Shown in pieces: positions 1 through 7,041 of a stretch of DNA of 64,000 bases. Source of the stretch: Pseudomonadota bacterium. Lineage in GTDB: Bacteria > Pseudomonadota > Gammaproteobacteria > Xanthomonadales > Rhodanobacteraceae. Numbering within the stretch: position 1 is the first letter of the stretch; every line of letters begins with the position of its first letter. The notes beneath the pieces were generated by a model. It worked only from the letters and a program-made list of their open reading frames with translations, searched no databases and was not told the origin of the DNA. Made by a program: the position numbers and the translations under genes. Location of the stretch: positions 61,940-125,939 of the forward strand of contig JAFEFQ010000238.1 in assembly GCA_018240505.1 (NCBI GenBank). The letters are read 5' to 3'.

Positions 1-2858
1 GTCGCGCGACTGCGCAGGCGTTGCTGGCGGCGGCGAACGATCTGCGCCGGTCGGCGGGCAGTTTCGAGGCCGGGGACATCGATCAGGCGGCGGCGAAGCG
101 GGCAGCGGAGACGTACCGCGACGCACTCGCGGCGTGGCAAGCCGTGCCGGATTCCTGCGAAGTGCGCCGAACTCTGTCCGGCCGGGCGCGCCTGCTGTTC
201 GCGCTGGGCGACTACGCCCGGGCGCAGGAATCCGCGCGCACGGCGCTGGAGACGGCCTGCGATCGCGGCGGCGATCCGTCCGTGTCGGCCTACGCGGCGG
301 AAGCCGAGCGCACGCTCGGCGCCAGCCTGGCTTACCTCGGCGACCGCCTCGGCGCGATCGCCGCGCAGCGGCGCGCGTTGTCGCTGTACCGCAGGACCGG
401 CGATGAACGCTTCCAGGGCGTCGTGCTCGGCAACCTCGTCTCGAACTATGCGGAAACGGGGCAGAAGGGCAAGGCATTCGACGCCGCGACGGAGGCGCTG
501 AAGCTGGCGCAGGCGACCGGCGACGGCCCGGGAGTCGTGTTCGGCCGCGAGCGCCTCGCATCGGTGCTGATGGGGCGTGGCGAGTACAGCCGCGCGCTCG
601 ACGTGTTCGCGCAGACGTTCGACGACCTGCGCCGGACGCCGTATCCGATGGTCGAGAACATGGCCTGGAGCGACCTCGGCAATCTCTATCGCGAATTGGG
701 CGAGTCCGAACAGGCATTGTCGGCCTATCGGAAATCCGAGGCGGCCGCGGCGGCGAACAAGGAGCCGCCGGCGGTGGCCGAAGCGCTTGTGAACCAGGGC
801 GACGCGGCGCTCGATGCCGGTCGCATCGATGCGGCCGCCGGCCTGTACGAGCAGGCGTTGCACCTCGGCAGCGCCGGCGGCTTCGCTCGCGAGCAGGCAC
901 ACGGCTTGCGCGGCCTGGGGCAGGTCGCGCTCGCACGCGGAAACTGGAGCGAGGCGAAGACACGCTTTCTCGCGGCGAAAGAGATGGCGGGCAAGCAGGG
1001 CGCGCAGGACGAAACGATCGAGGTCGAACTCGCACTCGGCGATCTGGAAAGCCGACAGCACCAGTTCGCCGCTGCGCGACCGCACTATGTGCATGCCCTC
1101 GATCTGGCCCGGCAAACCCATGCGCTGAGCAAGCAGCCGGTGGCGCTGGCGGCGCTGGCGCGGCTGGAAAAGCAGACCGGTGACTTCATTGCGGCCAGGC
1201 GCTTCATCGAACAGGCGCTCGATCTCATCGAATCCGAACGCATGCGACTCAGCAACCTGCGTCTGCGCACGAGCTATTTCTCGTCGATGCGCGCCTACTA
1301 CGCACTGGACATCGATATCCTGATGCAGTTGCACCAGCGCGAGCCGCACGCCGGCCATGCCGCCGCGGCGCTGCAGGTCGCGGAGCGCGCGCGCGCGCGA
1401 TCGTTGCAGGACCAGTTGACCGAACGCGGCATCGACCTGCGCAAGGACGTCGATCCCGCCCTGCTCGGGCGCGAACGCGATGCCGAAGACGGCGTGCAAG
1501 CGGCTGCCTACGAGTTCCAGCGGCTGTCCGACAACGCGAGCCGCGCGCGCCGCGAAACGTTGCAGAACGCGCTCGACGAAGCGAATGCCCGGCTCGATCA
1601 GGCGCGCGCGAAGCTGCGCGAGTCGAACCCGCGCTACGCGGACCTGATGCGCCCGCCGCGATTCGACCTCGACGGCATTCGCCGGCAACTGCTCGACGAC
1701 GACGTGAACGTGCTCGAGTACTGGCTCGGCGACGAGCGCAGCTATGTCTGGGCGATCACACGCGACGGAGTCGATGCGCAGGTTTTGCCGGCGCGCGCGG
1801 CGATCGAGCAGCCGGTGGGCGCGCTGCGCGAAAAGCTCGATGCGCGCGCCTCTCTCGCCGCCTCCGTGCCGATGGAGAAATTGGCCGGACAGGATGCCGC
1901 CGCAGCCGCGGCGGTCGAAGCACAGGCGCGCGCGCTGCGGGAGCAGATTCTGCCCGCCGCTGTCCGCAACCGGTTGCGGGCGCAGGTCGCCGTCGTGGCC
2001 GACGGCGACCTGCAACTTCTGCCGTTCGCGTTGCTGCCGTTCGCTCGCAGCGCGCCCGCGCAACCCGCGTCGCCCCCCGCTTTCGTCTATCTGCCTTCGT
2101 TGGCGACGTTGCGCGGATTGCGCGCGCTGCCGCGCCCTGCGGCGACGGACACCGTCGCGATCTTCGCCGATCCGGTTTTCCGCAGCGACGACGCGCGCCT
2201 GCACGGGCGCGCGGGCGACGCGCGGCCCGCGGACAACGCGGTGCTGTCACGGGCGATGACCGAGGCCGGCATCGCCAGTCTGGCGCGCTTGCCCAATACG
2301 CGGCGCGAGGCGCAAGGCATCGCCGCGCTGGCGCCGCAGGCCGGCACGTGGCTGGCGCTCGACTTCGCCGCAAGCCGTAGCGCGGCGGTTGCGGCGCAAT
2401 GGGACAAATTTGCATTTGTACACTTTGCCACACATGCGCTGCTGAACCTGCGTCATCCGGAATTGTCCGGCATCGTGCTTTCGCTGTACGACGCCGACGG
2501 CAATGCGCAGGATGGGTTCCTGCGTGCAAACGACATCTACAACCTGCGCATGCCTGCCGACCTCGTCGTGCTCAGCGTCTGCGATTCCGGCATCGGCAGG
2601 ATGCAGGGCTCGGAGGGCGCCTACAGTCTGGCGCGTGCGTTTTTCTACGCGGGCGCGCGACGCGTCGTGGCGAGCCTGTGGTCGATCGACGACCGCGCCA
2701 GCGCGGTCTTCATGGAGAAGTTCTATCGCGGCCTGCTGCGGGAGCATGCTTCGCCGCAGGACGCGCTGCGCGTGGCGCAGACGGAAATGCAGCGCGATCC
2801 GCGCTGGGCATCGCCCTACTACTGGGCCGGCTTCGTCGTGCACGGAGACTGGCGGTGA
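1..2858 (+). CDS. TPR-CHAT domain protein (caspase-like protease), 5' end outside the window
   Basis: The frame is open from the left edge of the window, so the true start probably lies upstream; the first usable in-window start is TTG at 21 (945 codons). The N-terminal half is alpha-helical with degenerate tetratricopeptide-type repeats, followed by a coiled-coil-like linker and a C-terminal CHAT domain. The CHAT dyad is visible: His in HFATHA (codon at 2433, about residue 805 counted from 21) and Cys in LSVCDSG (codon at 2580, about residue 854). The conserved EGAYSLARAFFYAGA and SLWSIDD blocks follow. CHAT proteins are caspase-like peptidases usually switched on by their TPR sensor. The stop overlaps the next gene's GTG start by 4 bp, so the CHAT protein and the sigma-like protein are probably translationally coupled. 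The substrate is unknown. Confidence 0.88.
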   Translation, partial: RATAQALLAAANDLRRSAGSFEAGDIDQAAAKRAAETYRDALAAWQAVPDSCEVRRTLSGRARLLFALGDYARAQESARTALETACDRGGDPSVSAYAAEAERTLGASLAYLGDRLGAIAAQRRALSLYRRTGDERFQGVVLGNLVSNYAETGQKGKAFDAATEALKLAQATGDGPGVVFGRERLASVLMGRGEYSRALDVFAQTFDDLRRTPYPMVENMAWSDLGNLYRELGESEQALSAYRKSEAAAAANKEPPAVAEALVNQGDAALDAGRIDAAAGLYEQALHLGSAGGFAREQAHGLRGLGQVALARGNWSEAKTRFLAAKEMAGKQGAQDETIEVELALGDLESRQHQFAAARPHYVHALDLARQTHALSKQPVALAALARLEKQTGDFIAARRFIEQALDLIESERMRLSNLRLRTSYFSSMRAYYALDIDILMQLHQREPHAGHAAAALQVAERARARSLQDQLTERGIDLRKDVDPALLGRERDAEDGVQAAAYEFQRLSDNASRARRETLQNALDEANARLDQARAKLRESNPRYADLMRPPRFDLDGIRRQLLDDDVNVLEYWLGDERSYVWAITRDGVDAQVLPARAAIEQPVGALREKLDARASLAASVPMEKLAGQDAAAAAAVEAQARALREQILPAAVRNRLRAQVAVVADGDLQLLPFALLPFARSAPAQPASPPAFVYLPSLATLRGLRALPRPAATDTVAIFADPVFRSDDARLHGRAGDARPADNAVLSRAMTEAGIASLARLPNTRREAQGIAALAPQAGTWLALDFAASRSAAVAAQWDKFAFVHFATHALLNLRHPELSGIVLSLYDADGNAQDGFLRANDIYNLRMPADLVVLSVCDSGIGRMQGSEGAYSLARAFFYAGARRVVASLWSIDDRASAVFMEKFYRGLLREHASPQDALRVAQTEMQRDPRWASPYYWAGFVVHGDWR

Positions 2859-3463
2859 CCGCAGCGAAGGCCGCGAGCGCCGCCGACACCGATCTCGCCC
2901 GGCGCCGTCTGCACGGACTGATCGAGCGACTGCGCGCCGACGCGGCGGACGGCGGCTTCGACTACGAGCAGTTGCGCCGCCGCCTCGTCCTTTTTTTTCG
3001 CCAGCACGAACCGGTCGATGCCGAATCGCTCGCCGACGACGCGCTCGACCGGCTCGCGCGCCGTCTCGACGAAGGCACGGCCATCGACAACGCGGCGCTC
3101 TATGTATTCGGCATCGCGAAGCTGATGCGGTTCGAGGCACATGAGCGGCGTACCCGGCGGGAGGCGGCGCGCCAGGAAGCGATCGCCGCGGTCGAGACCG
3201 AAGCCGATGAATCCGACGCGACCGACCCGCTGCTGCTCGCCGCGCTGCGCGCGTGCCTGCGCGGGTTCGGCGCGCGCAGCACCGAACTGATGTTCGCTTA
3301 CTATCGCGACGACGACGCCCGGCGCATCGCCACCCGGCGCGATCTTGCGGCCAGTCTTGGCGTGTCGATCAACGCCCTGCGCAACCGCGCGCTGCGCCTG
3401 CGCGAGGCGCTCGAAGCCTGCGTGCGCCGGCGCGTCGGGCGCGACGTGGGGCGTGCACCGTGA
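2855..3463 (+). CDS. Sigma-70-family-like transcription factor (ECF-type architecture)
   Basis: This 202-codon protein starts at GTG 2855, overlapping the CHAT gene stop (GTGA). The frame stays open upstream to 2399, but that part is the shadow of the CHAT gene. The N-terminal half has a region-2-like helix pattern (AESLADDALDRLARRLDEG). The C-terminus has a helix-turn-helix of region-4 type (RRDLAASLGVSINALRNRAL) followed by basic helices. Similarity to ECF sigma factors is moderate and the -10 recognition motif is not textbook, so a non-sigma DNA-binding protein is possible. The overlap with a protease gene and the following membrane anti-sigma-like gene suggest a proteolysis-controlled transcription switch (inference). 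Confidence 0.7.
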   Translation: MTAAKAASAADTDLARRRLHGLIERLRADAADGGFDYEQLRRRLVLFFRQHEPVDAESLADDALDRLARRLDEGTAIDNAALYVFGIAKLMRFEAHERRTRREAARQEAIAAVETEADESDATDPLLLAALRACLRGFGARSTELMFAYYRDDDARRIATRRDLAASLGVSINALRNRALRLREALEACVRRRVGRDVGRAP

Positions 3464-3534
3464 TGGAATCGGACGAACCGGCACTCTCGATCATGACGAA
3501 TGCTCGAACCAACACGGTCGAATGCGATGACTGA
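3463..3534 (+). CDS. Possible 23-codon coupling ORF between sigma-like and anti-sigma-like genes
   Basis: The sigma-like gene ends in TGATG, whose ATG (3463) opens a frame of 23 codons ending TGA at 3532-3534. That stop lies just inside the next gene, whose ATG is at 3527. The three frames therefore form an overlapping chain that ribosomes could traverse by termination-reinitiation. There is no recognisable domain. It may be only a coupling device or chance. Confidence 0.3.
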   Translation: MESDEPALSIMTNARTNTVECDD

Positions 3535-4264
3535 CATCGGCGATCCGGACATCCGCGCCTGGCTCATGCGCCGACTCGATGCGCAGCGCAGCGCCGAACT
3601 CGAACGGCGATTGTTCGTCGACGCGGAACTCGCCGACCGCATCGACGAGGCCGAGTGCGACCTGATCGACGACTGCGCGCACGGGCGCCTGCCTGCCGCC
3701 GATGCGCGCGTCGTGCGCTCGCGCGATCCCTGGCGCGCGCGATTTGCCAGGGCTGTTGTCGAATCGCAACGCCGCGCAGCGGCGCCGCCACCGCGGGCGC
3801 GTGTGCGCACGCCGCGTCGTGTGGGCATCGGTGTCGCGATCGCGGCATCGCTGTTGCTCGCCGTCGTCGGCCTTCGCTGGCAGGCGCCCGTGCGAACGCA
3901 CACGGAACGGACCGCGGACACCGCCTCGTTGCCGGTGGTGACGCTGCTTGCCGGACAGCGCCGCGGCGCGCCGGCCCCGCTCGCGCTGCCGACGCACGAG
4001 GGCGATGTGCGCGTCCAGGCGGAGATCGAGGGCGACGCGGCAAACCCGTCGGCGCGCTACCTGCTCAGCGTTGCCGATGGCGAAAACGTGCTGTTCGTCG
4101 CGCGCAACCTCGCGCCACGCAGCGCGGGGCAGTATCGCTTCGTCGAAGCGGTCGTGCCCGCGACCGTCCTTGGTCCCGGCGCGCGTCGCGTCGCCGTGGC
4201 GGAAGCGGGCGCGCAGGATTCTCTGCCGTCGTCCTGGGATGTGCAGACGTCCGCATCGCGGTGA
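3527..4264 (+). CDS. Membrane anti-sigma-factor-like protein
   Basis: This is a 245-codon protein if it starts at ATG 3527 (MTDIGDPD); an in-frame ATG at 3500 would add nine residues. Residues 1-60 form an acidic helical cytoplasmic segment (DAELADRIDEAECDLIDD) of the kind found in anti-sigma factors. There is one transmembrane helix at about 98-117 (VGIGVAIAASLLLAVVGL), then a periplasmic beta-rich domain of about 125 residues. No zinc-binding HxxxCxxC motif is seen. Its place directly after the sigma-like gene supports an anti-sigma role by analogy. It is a candidate substrate for the CHAT protease encoded first in the operon, but nothing in the sequence proves that. Confidence 0.6.
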   Translation: MTDIGDPDIRAWLMRRLDAQRSAELERRLFVDAELADRIDEAECDLIDDCAHGRLPAADARVVRSRDPWRARFARAVVESQRRAAAPPPRARVRTPRRVGIGVAIAASLLLAVVGLRWQAPVRTHTERTADTASLPVVTLLAGQRRGAPAPLALPTHEGDVRVQAEIEGDAANPSARYLLSVADGENVLFVARNLAPRSAGQYRFVEAVVPATVLGPGARRVAVAEAGAQDSLPSSWDVQTSASR

Positions 4265-4369
4265 CTCGGTTCTCGTTCCCGCTCCAGGCGGCGTGGAGTC
4301 CGATGGCGGAGGGCGACGATGCGTTGCGGCACGCGCGAAGGCATCCTCGGTACGCCGGCGCCGCCAGCG

Positions 4370-6043
4370 TTACTCTGCGCCCTCCGCGGGAATCTGGAAC
4401 AACGCCGACAGGGCGATGCTGCCGTGCTGTGCCGGGTCCTGCGGGGCGATGCTGCCCGGCATGCCCGGGTTGAGGTTCGACGCGGTGTCGTCGGGCGGGA
4501 ACAGCACGAGCGTTTGCAGGAATTCGACCAGCCTGTGCCGCGCATCGTCGTCGAGCGCGGCAAACGCGTCGCGAGCGAACTGCGCTTCGCCGCCGTGGCG
4601 CAGGATCGCCTCCTCGAGATTCATGCTGCGGCCGTCGTGGCCGTAGGGCGACTTGGTGCCGACGCCCCACAGCGGCGTGGTCATGAACTGGGTGTGCAGG
4701 CTGCCGTCGTAGTTGCGCTCGTGGAACGCCGGGCCGAGGTCGTGACGCTTGAAGTCGGTGAACAGGTTGTCGACGACGAACGGTTCGCGTTTTGGCACGA
4801 GTTTCGGGTACGCGGCGCCGTCGGCGACCACCCGGAACAGCGTGGTCGCATTGGCGTAGAGACGGTTGAAGCCGCCGCGCGTCGCGTCATATTTCGTGTC
4901 GACGTCGGCGACGCGGCGGTCGTGCTCGATCGTGAAACGGGCGACATGGCAGCCCGTGCAGCCGATCTGCGCGAGCAGCGCGCGGCCCTGTTCGCTGCGT
5001 TCGCTGGTCTTGGCGACGGCGGGACGGAAATAGTTGAGCAGGTAGATTTCCACGTAGTCGATCAGCGCGGGATCGACCTCGTTGGCGACGCCGTCCCCGT
5101 CGGCATCGTCGGCCGGCGAACAGGTCGGCGCGTGCTTGATCGCATCGAGTTTCGGATCGAGCACGAGGCCGCCCGGCGTGGTCGTCGCGACCGGGTTCGC
5201 CGGATCGTTGGGTGCGCACAGCACAGGATCGGCGGCCTGCAGGCCCATCTCGTCGTTGAACGCGCCGACCGCGAATGCGCGCAGCGAAAACTCGCGGCCG
5301 TCGTGGAAGAACGGACGCACGCGCAGATCGGCATCGACGCCCTGTACCTGCGAGGTGTCCCATTTGCCTCCGGGCAGCGACTTGATCCAGCCGAACGACA
5401 CGCCCTTGCTCGCGAGCGGCAGGGTGATCGGCATCCGGGTGATGGCGGTGACCAGGCCGCACAGGTCGCGGATCGTGCGCAGGTCATGCGTCATCTCGTC
5501 GGCGAGCATTTCGCGCAGGCCGATGCCGAACAGATGCGGCGCGTTGCGGCTGTCCGGCCGCGTCGCCACGTCGCCGCCGAAGCCGGCCGATCCGCGCGGG
5601 CGGCCGTGGCAGGCCGCGCAACTGTCGGTCAGGCCGGCGCCGAACGCGGCTTGCGCCATGATGTCGCCGTGCGAGGCGAAATCCACGCGCGGTCCCTGGC
5701 CCTGCTCCAGCGTGAACTTGCGCTGGAACACCTGGCGCCCGCGCCGGATCGCGCGTGCCGGATCGCGGGCGATCAGATACAGCGAACTGCCCGGCGTGGA
5801 CTCGTCGCCGCGGCCCGCGCCGACCTGTTGCTGCAGCGATTTGCCGATCGCGCCGCCGGGCACGTTCGGATGGGTCTGGGTCACGTCGGTAAGCTGCGCG
5901 TGCGCGGCCGACGCGGCGGCGAAGGCCAGCGTCGCCGCGAGCAACGCGCGAACGGCGCGAGATCGCCGGGGCGCCGTGGCGGCGGCAAACCGCGTCGGCG
6001 GAAGCAGCGGTGAGTGGTCAGGGTGCTGCGGATACGTTTGCAT
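4370..6043 (-). CDS. Di-heme cytochrome c oxidoreductase (di-heme oxidoreductase / DUF1111 type)
   Basis: This 557-codon protein has an N-terminal signal sequence (hydrophobic core about residues 30-46, probable cleavage after AHA near 49), giving a periplasmic location. Two c-type heme sites are visible: CAACH at about 142-146 and CTGCH at about 362-366. A calcium-binding-like stretch (DADGDGVANEVD) precedes the second heme domain. Length and spacing match the large di-heme oxidoreductase family often annotated as thiol oxidoreductase or DUF1111. Electron donor and substrate are unknown. It converges with the anti-sigma-like gene and is divergent from the ECF sigma gene. The ATG at 6043 is the only good start upstream of the signal sequence. 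Confidence 0.85.
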   Translation of the reverse strand: MQTYPQHPDHSPLLPPTRFAAATAPRRSRAVRALLAATLAFAAASAAHAQLTDVTQTHPNVPGGAIGKSLQQQVGAGRGDESTPGSSLYLIARDPARAIRRGRQVFQRKFTLEQGQGPRVDFASHGDIMAQAAFGAGLTDSCAACHGRPRGSAGFGGDVATRPDSRNAPHLFGIGLREMLADEMTHDLRTIRDLCGLVTAITRMPITLPLASKGVSFGWIKSLPGGKWDTSQVQGVDADLRVRPFFHDGREFSLRAFAVGAFNDEMGLQAADPVLCAPNDPANPVATTTPGGLVLDPKLDAIKHAPTCSPADDADGDGVANEVDPALIDYVEIYLLNYFRPAVAKTSERSEQGRALLAQIGCTGCHVARFTIEHDRRVADVDTKYDATRGGFNRLYANATTLFRVVADGAAYPKLVPKREPFVVDNLFTDFKRHDLGPAFHERNYDGSLHTQFMTTPLWGVGTKSPYGHDGRSMNLEEAILRHGGEAQFARDAFAALDDDARHRLVEFLQTLVLFPPDDTASNLNPGMPGSIAPQDPAQHGSIALSALFQIPAEGAE

Positions 6044-6360
6044 GAGGGTTCCCCGGTGATTCGCTGACGCGAACCTTCGAAATTTGTTCGCGTTTCAATA
6101 TCCAGCTACGCAAACCGGCGGCGCCGGCCATCACCGGGTCGCAGGCGATGGCAGTTTCGCCCGGGCGCCGAGCCACCCGCCCGTGTGCGCAAGGCCGGCG
6201 TTGCGACCCGGCGATGGCGCGCGTGTGTCCGTCTTGCGCGATCCCGATCCTCGCGAGTCGTCCGCGCGCACTCGTGTAAACTCATGACGGACAGGGGCTG
6301 GCCCGCATCGCGCTTCGCGGAAAACGAAGCGAAATGCCGCCTTTGGGACGAACTACGCGA
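6044..6360. other. Divergent intergenic region between di-heme protein and ECF sigma gene
   Basis: These 317 bases carry no convincing gene. The region must hold the promoters of both divergent genes. A short inverted repeat (CGCTTCG at 6311-6317, CGAAGCG at 6325-6331) lies about 30 bases before the sigma gene. A TGTAAACT stretch around 6275 could be a -10 region but has no clear -35 partner. Confidence 0.4.
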
Positions 6361-6930
6361 ATGCATGCCCCGGACCATCATCCAGCGCAGCGCGACAGTG
6401 TGACCGACCTGCTCGCGGCCTGGCGCGCCGGCGACGAGGCGGCGCCGCGCGCGCTCGCCGAGCTGGTCTATGCCGATCTGCGCACGATGGCGTCGCGACG
6501 GCTCGCCGGCGGCGGACCGTTGCAGACCACCGAACTCGCCCACGAGGCCTGTTTGCGCCTGCTGCAGAAGCCGCTCGATGCGGTCGACCGCGTGCACTTT
6601 TTCCGCACCGTCGCGCTGGCCTTGCGCCAGGCCCTGATCGACGCGCTGCGCCGCGAGCATGCGCAGAAGCGCGGCAGCGGCTTCGCGGCGGTCAGCCTCG
6701 ACGCCGCCGCCGGCATCGCGGTGGCCGGGCCGGAAGCCTGGTTCGGCGTCGAGAGTGCGTTGCTCGAACTCGAAGCGCTCGATGCGCGCAAATGCCGCGT
6801 CGTCGAGATGTCGCTGCTGCTCGGCCTGGTCCAGGACGAGATCGCGCAGACGCTCGGCATTTCCGTGCCCACGGTCGAGCGCGATCTGCGCTTCGCGCGC
6901 GCGTGGTTGCGCGAACGCCTGGCTGCGTGA
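6361..6930 (+). CDS. ECF-subfamily RNA polymerase sigma factor (ECF_sigma / Sig-70_X6 type)
   Basis: This is a 189-codon protein from ATG 6361 (MHAPDHHP); an ATG at 6334 would add nine residues. Region 2 is seen as LVYADLRTMASRRLAGGG followed by TTELAHEACLRLL, the hallmark of the ECF_sigma Pfam family. Region 4 is an HTH (LVQDEIAQTLGISVPTVERDLRFARAWL). In this family the sigma gene is commonly followed by a Ser/Thr kinase gene, as here (111 bp gap), and kinase signalling controls sigma activity. No anti-sigma gene is adjacent. Confidence 0.9.
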   Translation: MHAPDHHPAQRDSVTDLLAAWRAGDEAAPRALAELVYADLRTMASRRLAGGGPLQTTELAHEACLRLLQKPLDAVDRVHFFRTVALALRQALIDALRREHAQKRGSGFAAVSLDAAAGIAVAGPEAWFGVESALLELEALDARKCRVVEMSLLLGLVQDEIAQTLGISVPTVERDLRFARAWLRERLAA

Positions 6931-7041
6931 TTGCGGGTCCGGGCAGGGGATCGGGACAGTGAGGGTTTCGGTCCCGATTCTGCGTTATTGACGGCGGAGG
7001 CTGCGTGCCTCAGCAACCTGTGAATATCAGCAAGGTGCGCC

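Noticed and set aside
2399..2854. A longer N-terminus for the sigma-like gene starting at 2399
   Set aside because: This segment overlaps the CHAT catalytic region in another frame. The GTG at 2855 gives a normal-sized protein and a typical 4-bp overlap.
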